Positions 17,254-25,417 of a stretch of DNA of 62,080 nt are shown here, in pieces. The DNA is from Bacteroidaceae bacterium (GTDB taxonomy: Bacteria; Bacteroidota; Bacteroidia; Bacteroidales; Bacteroidaceae): the NCBI GenBank assembly GCA_017427065.1, contig JAFRTL010000015.1:1-62080 (forward strand), read 5' to 3'. The notes below the pieces were generated by a model that saw only the letters and a list, made by a program, of their open reading frames with translations, searched no databases and was not told where the DNA came from. How positions within the stretch are numbered: the first letter of the stretch is position 1; each line of letters starts with the position of its first letter. The position numbers and the translations under genes were made by a program.

Positions 17254-18597
17254 TTATTGATCTATATATGCTATACCATTATAATATCTTACTACTGCCT
17301 GCTTGATGAGGTATTTGTAGAGCGAGTTCATCTCGTCGGCCTGTGCCTTGAGGTAGTTGTTGCTTGCTGTCTGAAACTCCAGTGGTGAGATGAGGCCTTG
17401 CTCCAATCTCTTGCAGTTGAGTTCGTAAGCTTCTTCTTGCACCTCTGCCTTGCGCTGAGCCTGCAGATGGGCCGTGGCACTGCCATCGCGATCCAGAATG
17501 GCACGACGTACCTCCGACTCCACATCACGTCGTTTCTGCTCCAGCTCCGCAGTAGCTTTCTTGTAGGCATTACGCTTCTTGGAGATATTGGAGGCTCTGC
17601 TCAGACGATCCCACAGAGGGATGGAGACAGACATCTCTACGTATTCACCACGGTTGTTGCGAAACTGGTTGCCAAATGAGGCAGTGTGTGCGCCCTCATA
17701 GGTGTAGTAGCTGGTGTTCCATCCAGCATAGATGCCTATGGTGGGCAGCAGCTGCCATTTAGCAGTGTTCAGTTCCCTGCGGGCATTCAGTTGTTGCCAA
17801 GTGGCTTTCTGTACCTCTGGATTGTTTGCCAAAGCATAGCCCACTGTACTCTCAGCATCGGCTTCAGGCAAGGTAGGCGTAGCCTCCACTTCTGTCTCTA
17901 TCAGCAGCTCTTCCTCCTCGGGCCAGAACATCAGGTCGGAGAGAATCATCCGCTGATCCAGATACATGTTGCGCGTGTTGGTAAGGTCGTACTGCCTATC
18001 AGCCAGGTCGGCTTCCATCTGCACCACATCGGCATGTCCCTTCAGTCCCAGTTCCTCTTGGCGACGTGCCAGTTGCAGGGAAGTTTCTGCAGCAGCTACT
18101 TGCTCCTCATACACGGCCGTCAGACGCTGGTAATACGCCACGTTGTAGAAGGCTTCCATCACTGCCAGGCAGATATCGGCCTCGGCCTGCTGCTCTTCCG
18201 ACTTGGCGATGAGCATGCCCGTCTTGGAGATTTTATAGTTGTTCACTGCCTTGAAACCATCGAACAGGTCGTAACCCACACTGATGCTGTAGTTGTTGTG
18301 AAACGACGTGGTCGTGAAATAGGTATTGGTCTGCGGGTCTATGCTACGTCCGAAGTTGTAGTAGGCATAGGTCTGCGCATTGATGGCTGGGGTGAACAGC
18401 GTGAGGGCAGCATCACGGCGGGCAATGCGGGCATCACCTTTGGCTGCCTCTTGAATCCGCATCTTGGTGGAGTTGGAGATGGCATACTGCATGCAGTCGT
18501 GTAGTGTCATTTCCTTTCCCGTGTCTACGATAGATTGTCCGTAGGCATTGGCTCCAGCAGCCATTAAAAATAACGATAAGTAAAATGTTTTTATCAT
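17254..18597 (-). CDS. TolC-family outer membrane efflux protein
   Basis: This 447-residue outer-membrane channel has a signal peptide of about 20 residues (MIKTFYLSLFLMAAGANAYG). Two OEP repeats of long alpha-helical hairpins rich in Ala, Gln and Glu follow, with aromatic beta-strand segments such as YAYYNFGRSIDPQTNTYF. It is the first gene of the transport operon. The ATG lies about 24 bases downstream of the transcription start predicted from the sigma-54 promoter at 18632-18647, and the adaptor gene follows after 2 bases. It provides the exit duct for the tripartite system. Confidence 0.93.
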   Translation of the reverse strand: MIKTFYLSLFLMAAGANAYGQSIVDTGKEMTLHDCMQYAISNSTKMRIQEAAKGDARIARRDAALTLFTPAINAQTYAYYNFGRSIDPQTNTYFTTTSFHNNYSISVGYDLFDGFKAVNNYKISKTGMLIAKSEEQQAEADICLAVMEAFYNVAYYQRLTAVYEEQVAAAETSLQLARRQEELGLKGHADVVQMEADLADRQYDLTNTRNMYLDQRMILSDLMFWPEEEELLIETEVEATPTLPEADAESTVGYALANNPEVQKATWQQLNARRELNTAKWQLLPTIGIYAGWNTSYYTYEGAHTASFGNQFRNNRGEYVEMSVSIPLWDRLSRASNISKKRNAYKKATAELEQKRRDVESEVRRAILDRDGSATAHLQAQRKAEVQEEAYELNCKRLEQGLISPLEFQTASNNYLKAQADEMNSLYKYLIKQAVVRYYNGIAYIDQ

Positions 18598-18631
18598 CTT
18601 GTCAAAAAATTTAATCTCATGCCAAACTTAC

Positions 18632-18647
18632 CGCATTTATCGTGCCA
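18632..18647 (-). promoter_or_regulatory. Sigma-54 promoter of the efflux operon
   Basis: On the minus strand this reads TGGCACGATAAATGCG. The consensus is TGGCACG-N4-TTGCW; GG and GC are exactly 10 bases apart, the full TGGCACG is present, and the main deviation is A for T in the first -12 position. Transcription would begin near 18621, leaving a short leader before tolC at 18597. The genes immediately upstream encode an NtrC-type activator and its kinase. Confidence 0.8.
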
Positions 18648-18692
18648 AACTTGTAAGATGTTGATTTTTAGTGATTTGCTTAAAACAGAAAA

Positions 18693-18740
18693 GTGTAAAA
18701 TGTTGTAAAACACTTTACACCTTTTACACTTTACTTTACA
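18693..18740. promoter_or_regulatory. Candidate activator-binding half-sites upstream of tolC
   Basis: GTGTAAA occurs at 18693-18699 and its inverse TTTACAC at 18714-18720 and 18723-18729, with TTTACA at 18735-18740. TGTAAA-N4-TTTACA (18704-18719) is a compact palindrome. The same GTGTAAA/TTTACAC words form two clean palindromes upstream of the regulator gene (21116-21155). The position, about 50-100 bases upstream of a sigma-54 promoter, fits an enhancer for the adjacent NtrC-type activator. Confidence 0.6.
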
Positions 18741-18750
18741 GTTTTGACGC

Positions 18751-19632
18751 TTATCTGAATCGTAATTCAAAGAGGGTTTTCGATGCATCACTTTGCAGCA
18801 GTTCGATGCTGCCATTGTGGTTGCGCATGATTTGGCGGGAGATGCTGAGGCCTATTCCTGAACCTTCTTTCTTGGTGGTGAAGAAGGGGATGAAGATTTG
18901 CTCCTGACTGCTCAATGGGATGGGGGCCCCATCATTGGATACTTGGATAATGACTTCATCGTCTTTGTCCATCTTAGCCATGATATGGATGTGCTTGGCT
19001 CCTGCTTGGAGGGCATTCTTTATTAGGTTGATGAAGATCTGTGAAATCTGTCCTTCATCGGCATAAATCATTAAATCGGCATCCATGGGATGATAGGTAC
19101 ATACGGCCCCACAAGAGGCCACATATTCGCTGTTGAGAGCGATGACTTGGTTCATCAATTCTTGCAGGTCCAAAGCTTTACGTATGGGTTTAGCCACACC
19201 GCTCAGCTGGCGATAGGTCTGCACAAACTCAATCAGATTTTTAGAACTGTCGGAGATGGTTTCCAAACCGGCTTTGATATCTAATTCACTATGCCCGTCT
19301 TCATCCAACGACTTGGCCAAAGCATCGCTCAATGAGGATATAGGGGATACAGTATTCATGATTTCATGGGTGAGTACACGTATCAACTTGGTCCACGAGT
19401 CTTGTTCATGGGCTTGCCTTTGTCGCTCGAAAATGGTACGGATACGGTTCAGTGTGCGGTTGAATTTGTTCTTTTCTTGAAAGCGGAAATTGAGTTCTCC
19501 ATCTTCGAGCGCATCCATCATGTAGGCCACCTTTTTAATATCTTTATGGCGGGTATAAAGTACTGCAATCACTGCTACCACAATGGCAACGATGACTGCC
19601 GTTCCTATGATATGCCAGATGGTGAAGGTCAT
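18751..19632 (-). CDS. Sensor histidine kinase, NtrB/NtrY-like, without a periplasmic sensor domain
   Basis: This 293-residue kinase has one N-terminal membrane helix (about 7-27) and a short HAMP-like linker (about 30-70). The phosphoacceptor helix is LTHEIMNTVSPISSL, and the ATPase domain carries the N box NLIKNALQAG and G box KKEGSGIGLSISRQIM. No extracytoplasmic, PAS or GAF domain is visible. The start overlaps the regulator gene by 4 bases (19629-19632), so translation is coupled. It presumably phosphorylates the sigma-54 activator encoded just upstream. The lack of a sensor suggests that it reads the membrane or a partner such as one of the permeases (inference). Confidence 0.9.
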   Translation of the reverse strand: MTFTIWHIIGTAVIVAIVVAVIAVLYTRHKDIKKVAYMMDALEDGELNFRFQEKNKFNRTLNRIRTIFERQRQAHEQDSWTKLIRVLTHEIMNTVSPISSLSDALAKSLDEDGHSELDIKAGLETISDSSKNLIEFVQTYRQLSGVAKPIRKALDLQELMNQVIALNSEYVASCGAVCTYHPMDADLMIYADEGQISQIFINLIKNALQAGAKHIHIMAKMDKDDEVIIQVSNDGAPIPLSSQEQIFIPFFTTKKEGSGIGLSISRQIMRNHNGSIELLQSDASKTLFELRFR

Positions 19633-21002
19633 AGGCCGTATTTCTTCAGTTTGGTGTAAAGGGTGGGACGACTGACTCCAAGCAGTTTGGCTGCTGCTGA
19701 GATATTTCCGCCAGTGCGCGTCATGGCATCGCGTACCAATCGTTCTTCGTCGGCTTCACTAATCGCTTTGATGGTACCAACGGACTTGAAGGTAACCGAC
19801 TGCTCTAATTGGATGTCCTTGGCGCTTAAAGTAGTTCCGTCTGAAAGGATTACTGCTTTCTCCATACAGTTTTGCAGTTCTCTGATATTACCTCCCCAAT
19901 GGTAGTTCTTCAGTATTTGGGCAGCACTTTCATCCAGTCCGATGAGAGGGCGATGGTATTTCTCGGCATAATGTTCCAGGAACATTTCTGCTAAAGGAAT
20001 GATGTCTTCACGTCGTTCTCTCAAAGGAGGCAGTGCGATGTGTACCGTATTGATGCGGTAATACAGGTCTTCACGGAACCGTCCTTCTTTCACGAGGGCT
20101 TCCAAATCCATGTTGGTGGCACAGATAAGACGGATGTTCACAGGCTTGGTTTCCGTACCACCTACGCGCACGATACTCCGGTTTTGGATGGCACGCAAGA
20201 GTTTGGCTTGTAAGTGAAGGGGGATATTACCTATTTCGTCCAAAAAGAGCGTGCTGCCTTCGGCTTGTTCGAACTTGCCTGCATGATCGGTATGGGCATC
20301 GGTGAAAGCACCTTTCACATGGCCGAAAAGTTCACTTTCAAACAGGGTTTCGGTAATGGCTCCAGCATCTACTGCCACCATAGGTTTTCCGTTACGGAGA
20401 CTATGGGCATGGATCTCTTGTGCTAGTATATCCTTGCCGGTTCCATTCTCACCGGTGATGAGAACGGTGGCATCGGTAGGCGCTATTTTGGTAAGTGTCT
20501 TTTGGATGGTTGCCATGACGGCAGTGGTTCCCCAGAACATCTGTGTTCTTGGAGAAGTGGCATCCATTGCTGTTGCGACAGATTTGGTACGGGCATCTCT
20601 TTGCAGTGCTTTACGGGCTTTATCTCTTGCTGCGGTCAGCACTTCTATGAGTTTCTCGTTCTTCCAAGGTTTCACGATAAAATCGAATGCTCCTCGTTTC
20701 ATTCCTTCCACCGCCAGTTGAATGTCGGCATAGGCCGTAAAGAGCACCACTTCTACGTTGGGTGCCATTTTCTTGAGTTCAGAGGTCCAATATAAGCCCT
20801 CATTCCCCGTATTGATGGAGGTATTGAAATTCATGTCGAGCAGCACCACATCTGGACGATATTGCTCCAATACTGTTACCAAGGAGGCTGGAGATGGGAG
20901 TGTCTTCACCTCGGCAAAGTACATGGGTAAGAGTATCTCCAGTGTCTTGCGGATACCGGCATTATCATCTACAATCAGTATTTTTCCAACTTTAGAAGTC
21001 AT
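19629..21002 (-). CDS. Sigma-54-dependent response regulator (NtrC family)
   Basis: This 457-residue activator has three domains. The receiver (about 7-125) has acidic pocket DDN, phospho-acceptor in VVLLDMNF and Lys in VKPWKN. The AAA+ domain (about 155-390) has Walker A GENGTGKD, the sigma-54-contact loop as GAFTDA rather than GAFTGA, Walker B TLFLDEIGNIP and an arginine-finger region. The Fis-type helix-turn-helix at the C-terminus is GGNISAAAKLLGVSRPTLY. It overlaps the kinase gene by 4 bases. A sigma-54-like promoter at 21044-21059 and palindromes at 21116-21155 suggest autoactivation, and the same motif lies before the efflux operon. Confidence 0.95.
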   Translation of the reverse strand: MTSKVGKILIVDDNAGIRKTLEILLPMYFAEVKTLPSPASLVTVLEQYRPDVVLLDMNFNTSINTGNEGLYWTSELKKMAPNVEVVLFTAYADIQLAVEGMKRGAFDFIVKPWKNEKLIEVLTAARDKARKALQRDARTKSVATAMDATSPRTQMFWGTTAVMATIQKTLTKIAPTDATVLITGENGTGKDILAQEIHAHSLRNGKPMVAVDAGAITETLFESELFGHVKGAFTDAHTDHAGKFEQAEGSTLFLDEIGNIPLHLQAKLLRAIQNRSIVRVGGTETKPVNIRLICATNMDLEALVKEGRFREDLYYRINTVHIALPPLRERREDIIPLAEMFLEHYAEKYHRPLIGLDESAAQILKNYHWGGNIRELQNCMEKAVILSDGTTLSAKDIQLEQSVTFKSVGTIKAISEADEERLVRDAMTRTGGNISAAAKLLGVSRPTLYTKLKKYGL

Positions 21003-21043
21003 CTTAGTTTTTATTTTACACCATACTTATTTTTTTACTCAGT

Positions 21044-21059
21044 AACAAGTTTCGTGCCA
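21044..21059 (-). promoter_or_regulatory. Sigma-54-like promoter of the regulator-kinase operon
   Basis: The minus strand reads TGGCACGAAACTTGTT. The -24 element TGGCACG is perfect and the spacing is right, but the -12 element is TTGTT instead of TTGCW. It lies 42 bases upstream of the regulator start. Taken with the palindromes at 21116-21155, it suggests autoregulation through sigma-54. The changed -12 base could make it weak or leaky. Confidence 0.65.
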
Positions 21060-21115
21060 TTCATTGTATGCTGCTGTATTTCAATCGTTTTTGGTTACAT
21101 TGTTCTTGAAAGAGA

Positions 21116-21155
21116 GTGTAAAGGGATTTTACAAAAGTGTAAAGTCATTTTACAC
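21116..21155. promoter_or_regulatory. Two tandem palindromes, candidate upstream activating sequence
   Basis: GTGTAAA-N5-TTTACAA (21116-21134) and GTGTAAA-N5-TTTACAC (21137-21155) are 19-bp palindromes offset by 21 bp, two helical turns, so two activator dimers would bind the same face. They lie about 60-110 bases upstream of the sigma-54-like promoter at 21044-21059. The second overlaps the 3' end of the metallophosphoesterase gene. Confidence 0.65.
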
Positions 21156-22308
21156 CTTTCTCTAGCGTGAACACGGTGATTTCGGGCCAAGCACCAAAGC
21201 GGAAGGGGAGGCCTACGAAGCCAATGCCGATGTTGACATAAAGCTGCTGGGTACCTTCTTGGTAGAGCCCGCCCCATTCGTCGTAGATGTATTGTGCGGG
21301 CGACCATCCGAAGAGTATGAACTGGGTGGCATGGGTATGACCAGAAAGCATGAGGTCGATGTCGGTATCGGGCAGTACTTCCTTACGCCAATGGGTAGGG
21401 TCGTGTGAGAGCAAGATTTGTGTCATCCCCTCAGTGCCACGCATGGCTTTGGGAAGGTCGGCTACCTGTGGAAAGGGGGGACGGCCTTCGTTCTCCACAC
21501 CGATGATGGCTATGCTGTCGGTTCCACGATGGAGGATGTCGTGCTCATTGCGTAGCATCTTCCATCCCATCTGTCGCTGAAGGTCGCAGAGACGGTCGGT
21601 ATCGCGGGCTTCGTCATTTTCTCCCTGCCAACGATAATAGCGTCCGTAATCGTGATTTCCTAAGATGGAGTAAACACCATCGGGAGCACGTAAGCCACTG
21701 AGTGCCTGTGAGAACTGCTCCAACTCGGAGGAGCGTTGATTCACTAAGTCGCCCGTGAAGAGGATCACATCGGCTTGCTGTGCATTGACTTGTTTTACCA
21801 GTTCGTCGAGCACATCGGGCATGCCTCGGAAACTGCCTGAATGGATGTCGGAAATCTGAACCATGCGATAGCCCTCGAAACTCTGTGGGAGAGAAGGGAT
21901 GTGCAGCGTGACTTCATGGACCACAAAGTGGCGTATGCCTTCTATGCGGGCGTAGAGGATCATGCAGAATGTACAGAGGGCGACGATACAGCCTGTCACT
22001 GTGAAGAATCGGTGGATGGGACGGAGGAGGTCACCAAGGAGGCCAAATAGCATGAAGAAGAACTTAGGAAAGCCAAAGGCGAGCATCAGGATACTGAGCC
22101 ATCCGATGGCGTCACTGCGTTCTGACATGGGGTTGGCACTTCCGATATACATCAACAGTATGAAGGCGGCGATAAGTGCGAAGGAGGGAAGCCACCAAAG
22201 GAGCTTCAGTCCCTTGCTCTTCACGCGACGGGTGATGTATCCCCAGAAGATATAGCTATCGGGTATCAGGAGTAGTAGGACGAATATGTAGGCGAAACGC
22301 TGTAACAT
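21145..22308 (-). CDS. Membrane metallophosphoesterase, YkuE-like
   Basis: This 387-residue protein has an N-terminal membrane part (about 4-120, four hydrophobic segments) followed by a calcineurin-like phosphoesterase domain. The metal-binding motifs are in order: ISDIHSGSF, GDLVNQ, GNHDYG, SHDPTHW and SGHTHATQ. Relatives include YkuE-type and UDP-diacylglucosamine-hydrolase-like enzymes, but the membrane-anchored type has no fixed substrate. The domain probably faces the periplasm or the cytoplasmic membrane surface. Its last codons overlap the putative enhancer of the downstream regulator gene. Confidence 0.88.
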   Translation of the reverse strand: MLQRFAYIFVLLLLIPDSYIFWGYITRRVKSKGLKLLWWLPSFALIAAFILLMYIGSANPMSERSDAIGWLSILMLAFGFPKFFFMLFGLLGDLLRPIHRFFTVTGCIVALCTFCMILYARIEGIRHFVVHEVTLHIPSLPQSFEGYRMVQISDIHSGSFRGMPDVLDELVKQVNAQQADVILFTGDLVNQRSSELEQFSQALSGLRAPDGVYSILGNHDYGRYYRWQGENDEARDTDRLCDLQRQMGWKMLRNEHDILHRGTDSIAIIGVENEGRPPFPQVADLPKAMRGTEGMTQILLSHDPTHWRKEVLPDTDIDLMLSGHTHATQFILFGWSPAQYIYDEWGGLYQEGTQQLYVNIGIGFVGLPFRFGAWPEITVFTLEKGVK

Positions 22309-22316
22309 CTTTATTA

Positions 22317-22341
22317 ATTGTAAATTGAAAATTGAGAATTA
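22317..22341. repeat. Heptad tandem repeat (ATTGANN family)
   Basis: ATTGTAA, ATTGAAA, ATTGAGA and ATTA run with a 7-base period between the metallophosphoesterase and MetH-domain genes, spilling into the stop codon of the latter. The 18-base stretch at 22324-22341 is the exact reverse complement of 45754-45771 next to yidC. Confidence 0.7.
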
Positions 22342-23232
22342 TTCTATGCAGGCGGCTAGGAACTGTCGCATGCGATCGAGGGGGAGACCACGACGGGCGG
22401 CATAGTCCTTGAGTTGGTCTTCTCCAATTTTACCGATACTGAAATAGCGGGCTTGGGGATGTGAGAACATCAGTCCGCTGACAGATGCATGGGGGTTCAT
22501 GGCGCCATTCTCCGTGAGTGTGATGCCTATCTGCAGCATGTGGAGCAACTCATCGAGGAGGAAGTTCACAGATTGGTCGGGCAAACTTGGATAGCCCACA
22601 GCGGGACGGATGCCTTGGAACTCTTCTTTATGGAGTTGTTCAATGGTGAGATTTTCATCAGGGGCGTATCCCCAGGCTTCACGGCGTACGTACTGGTGCA
22701 TCTTTTCCACAGCTGCCTCTGCCAGTCGGTCGGCTAGGGTTTGTATCAGCAGTCGTTTATAAGGATCGGATTCCGTTTCTTCAGGTTCATGAGTGGTAGC
22801 TGCAAAGACACCGATGGTATCGGGCATTCCACTGTGGAGCGGACGAATATAGTCGCTCAGACAGAGATAGGGTTGTCCGTCTTCATGGGTGGTCTGCTGC
22901 CTAAGTAACGGGAAGCGCGTGCCAGCAATTAGGAGATCGTCACCTTGCGCATTAGCAGGACAGAGTCGATACAGGACACGTGCTTCTGTGAGCTTATCAA
23001 GGGCTTTAAGCTGTCGTTGTGCCTCGCTGAAGAGTTGACAGGCTTCTTGGGCCTTGATGCGTTCTTCGTATGGGAAGCTGAAGATCCAACTGGATTGACA
23101 GGACACGCAGTCGCACACGTTGGCAACGGTGGCGTAGCGTGGAGAGAATCCCCAAGCATGGAAGAAGTAAACCCAGTTGATGTACTCGGCCACGTCGTGT
23201 ACGCGATATGTCAGGATTTCCTGCTTATCCAT
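22339..23232 (-). CDS. Stand-alone methionine synthase reactivation (AdoMet-binding) domain
   Basis: This 297-residue protein corresponds to the C-terminal activation domain of cobalamin-dependent methionine synthase MetH. That domain binds AdoMet and supports reductive methylation of inactive cob(II)alamin. Recognisable blocks are YFFHAWGF near the N-terminus, the AdoMet-binding stretch RPAVGYPSLPDQ (209-220), and VSGLMFSHPQARYFSIGKIG near the C-terminus. No homocysteine, folate or B12 domain is attached. It should work in trans on a MetH lacking this domain, encoded elsewhere. It sits 3 bases downstream of pyrC. Confidence 0.9.
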   Translation of the reverse strand: MDKQEILTYRVHDVAEYINWVYFFHAWGFSPRYATVANVCDCVSCQSSWIFSFPYEERIKAQEACQLFSEAQRQLKALDKLTEARVLYRLCPANAQGDDLLIAGTRFPLLRQQTTHEDGQPYLCLSDYIRPLHSGMPDTIGVFAATTHEPEETESDPYKRLLIQTLADRLAEAAVEKMHQYVRREAWGYAPDENLTIEQLHKEEFQGIRPAVGYPSLPDQSVNFLLDELLHMLQIGITLTENGAMNPHASVSGLMFSHPQARYFSIGKIGEDQLKDYAARRGLPLDRMRQFLAACIE

Positions 23233-23235
23233 TTC

Positions 23236-24570
23236 TTAGAAGTTGAACCACAATGCTTTGCCCTTACGACTTTCATCTACCGTCTTTCCATCATACACCA
23301 GATGGCCGTTGCAGAAGGTCTTATCTACACGCCAACGGAACTGATGGCCCATCAGTGGACTCCAGCCACACTTGCTGAGTATCACCTCTGGAGTGACCAC
23401 CCATGGTCTCGGGCGCACCAACACCAGGTCGGCCCAACAACCTTCTTCGATGTATCCACGATGGTCGATGCCAAAGAGACGGGCGGGGGCGTGACACATC
23501 TTTTCCACAAGGGTCTCGATAGGCATCACTCCCTCATCTACCAATTGCAACATGCAAGGCAGTGAGAATTGTATCATTGGCATGCCGGAAGTTGCCTTGA
23601 GGGCACCGCCTTGCTTTTCTTCCAATGTATGGGGGGCATGATCGGTGGCGATGGTATCTATCTTTCCACTGGTGAGTGCTGCACGTAGGCTTTCTCGATC
23701 GTGTAGGCGCTTCACAGAAGGATTGCACTTGATAAGGGTTCCTAACGAAGGGTAGTCCTGATCGGAGAACATCAGATGAGCCACACAGGCTTCTGCCGTG
23801 ATCTTCTTCTTGAACAGGGGTTCGTCACTGAGCAAGGAGAGTTCACGTGCCGTACTGAGATGAGCGATATGTAGTCGGGCTCCTGTCTTCTTGGCCAACT
23901 TTATCGCTAATTTAGAGGATTGATAACAGGCTTCGCTACTGCGGATCAGACGGTGTTTCCACACGGGGATATCTGTCGATTCACCACGATATTTCTGGGT
24001 GTTCTGACTGATGATATGCTGGTCTTCGCAATGGGCCACGATGAGCTGGTCGGTACCTCCGAAAATGCGTTCCAGACTTTCCAAACGATCGACCAGCATG
24101 TTGCCTGTACTACTACCCATGAAAAGTTTTACGCCACAGGTACGGTGACGATCGAGGTGAGGAAGCTCTTTGTAGTTGCTATTCGTGGCACCAAAGAAGC
24201 ACGAATAGTTCACAACGGACTTCTCTGCCATGAGTTGCATCTTCTGCTCCCATGCTTCTGTGGTGGTGGTTTGCGGAAGGGTATTGGGCATGTCCATAAT
24301 GGAAGTGACACCTCCTGCAGCCGCCGCCATGCTTTCCGTACGGATATCGGCCTTATGCGTGAGTCCTGGATCACGGAAATGAACGTGTTCGTCAATGACC
24401 CCTGGGAGCAGATAGCAACCAGTAGCATCGATGAACTCGGTATAGGGTAGGGTGAGTGGTTTACCATTCGTAAGCACCTGTGCTATCACACCATCCTCTA
24501 TCAAGACTGACCCTTGCGTCTGTCTGCCATTGTTCACAATGATGGCATTGTGTATGAGTGTTCGTCTCAT
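23236..24570 (-). CDS. pyrC: Dihydroorotase (class I)
   Basis: This 444-residue zinc amidohydrolase cyclises N-carbamoyl-aspartate to dihydroorotate in pyrimidine synthesis. The metal-binding motif DEHVHFRDPGLTHK contains H62 and H64, and later histidines lie in IVAHCEDQH, LHIAHLS and IATDHAPHT. MDMPNTLPQTTT is a class I/allantoinase-type substrate block. The length fits class I enzymes, which carry extra N- and C-terminal barrel segments. The start overlaps the upstream glycosyltransferase gene by 4 bases. Allantoinase is an alternative, but the core-gene context favours dihydroorotase. Confidence 0.9.
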   Translation of the reverse strand: MRRTLIHNAIIVNNGRQTQGSVLIEDGVIAQVLTNGKPLTLPYTEFIDATGCYLLPGVIDEHVHFRDPGLTHKADIRTESMAAAAGGVTSIMDMPNTLPQTTTTEAWEQKMQLMAEKSVVNYSCFFGATNSNYKELPHLDRHRTCGVKLFMGSSTGNMLVDRLESLERIFGGTDQLIVAHCEDQHIISQNTQKYRGESTDIPVWKHRLIRSSEACYQSSKLAIKLAKKTGARLHIAHLSTARELSLLSDEPLFKKKITAEACVAHLMFSDQDYPSLGTLIKCNPSVKRLHDRESLRAALTSGKIDTIATDHAPHTLEEKQGGALKATSGMPMIQFSLPCMLQLVDEGVMPIETLVEKMCHAPARLFGIDHRGYIEEGCWADLVLVRPRPWVVTPEVILSKCGWSPLMGHQFRWRVDKTFCNGHLVYDGKTVDESRKGKALWFNF

Positions 24571-25310
24571 TTCCGTTTGAATTTACCCTTCAAAGCATCG
24601 ATCCTCAGTTGTATCACGCCAAACAATGCTTCGCCAAAGATGCTTGAATTCATCTTGGAAGTGCCTAAAACACGATTGACGAATATGACGGACACTTCCT
24701 TCAGCTTAAATCCTAATTTATAGGCACTGTATTTCATCTCTATCTGGAAGGCATATCCTTTAAAACGCACGGTGTTTAGGTTGATTGCTTCCAGCACACG
24801 ACGATGATAGCATACAAAACCGGCTGTGGTATCGCGTACAGGCATCCCTGTGATGATGCGCACATAGACAGAAGCGAAGTAAGACATGAGAATGCGTCCA
24901 ATGGGCCAGTTCACCACATTCACACCACTGATGTAGCGAGAGCCAATGGAGAGGTCGGCCCCTTCCACTGCACAAGCATGGTAAAGACGAGGCAAGTCGT
25001 CTGGATTATGACTGAAGTCGGCATCCATCTCGAAGATATATTCATATCCATGCTCTAATGCCCATTTGAACCCCATGAGGTAGGCGGTACCCAACCCTAG
25101 TTTGCCACTACGCTCCAGAAGGAAAAGACGCTCAGGAAACACCTCTTTTTTCAGGCGCTTTACAATATCGGCAGTACCATCTGGAGACCCGTCGTCTATG
25201 ACTAGGATGTGGAATCCTTGTTCCAATCCCATTACCGCCTTGATGATGTTCAAGATATTTTCCTTTTCGTTGTACGTAGGAATGATAACTAAACTGTCTG
25301 TTGTTCGCAT
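24567..25310 (-). CDS. Polyprenol-phosphate mannosyltransferase-like GT2
   Basis: This 247-residue family 2 glycosyltransferase resembles dolichol-phosphate mannose synthase. Motifs are IIPTYNEKENI (nucleotide-sugar binding), DDGSPDGT, the DxD-like EMDADFSHNP, and SIGSRYISG. No membrane domain is attached, as in the single-domain DPM1 type. It would transfer a sugar from a nucleotide sugar to polyprenyl phosphate at the inner membrane, feeding envelope glycosylation. It overlaps pyrC by 4 bases and is divergent from mfd. Confidence 0.88.
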   Translation of the reverse strand: MRTTDSLVIIPTYNEKENILNIIKAVMGLEQGFHILVIDDGSPDGTADIVKRLKKEVFPERLFLLERSGKLGLGTAYLMGFKWALEHGYEYIFEMDADFSHNPDDLPRLYHACAVEGADLSIGSRYISGVNVVNWPIGRILMSYFASVYVRIITGMPVRDTTAGFVCYHRRVLEAINLNTVRFKGYAFQIEMKYSAYKLGFKLKEVSVIFVNRVLGTSKMNSSIFGEALFGVIQLRIDALKGKFKRK

Positions 25311-25417
25311 TTTAATCGGATTAATTATGAAACAAAAGTAATGCTTTTCTTGAAAAGGGGAACTATTTTAAAGAATAATTTGTATCTTCGCAGGCGTTTT
25401 AATAATTTTTGACTGAG

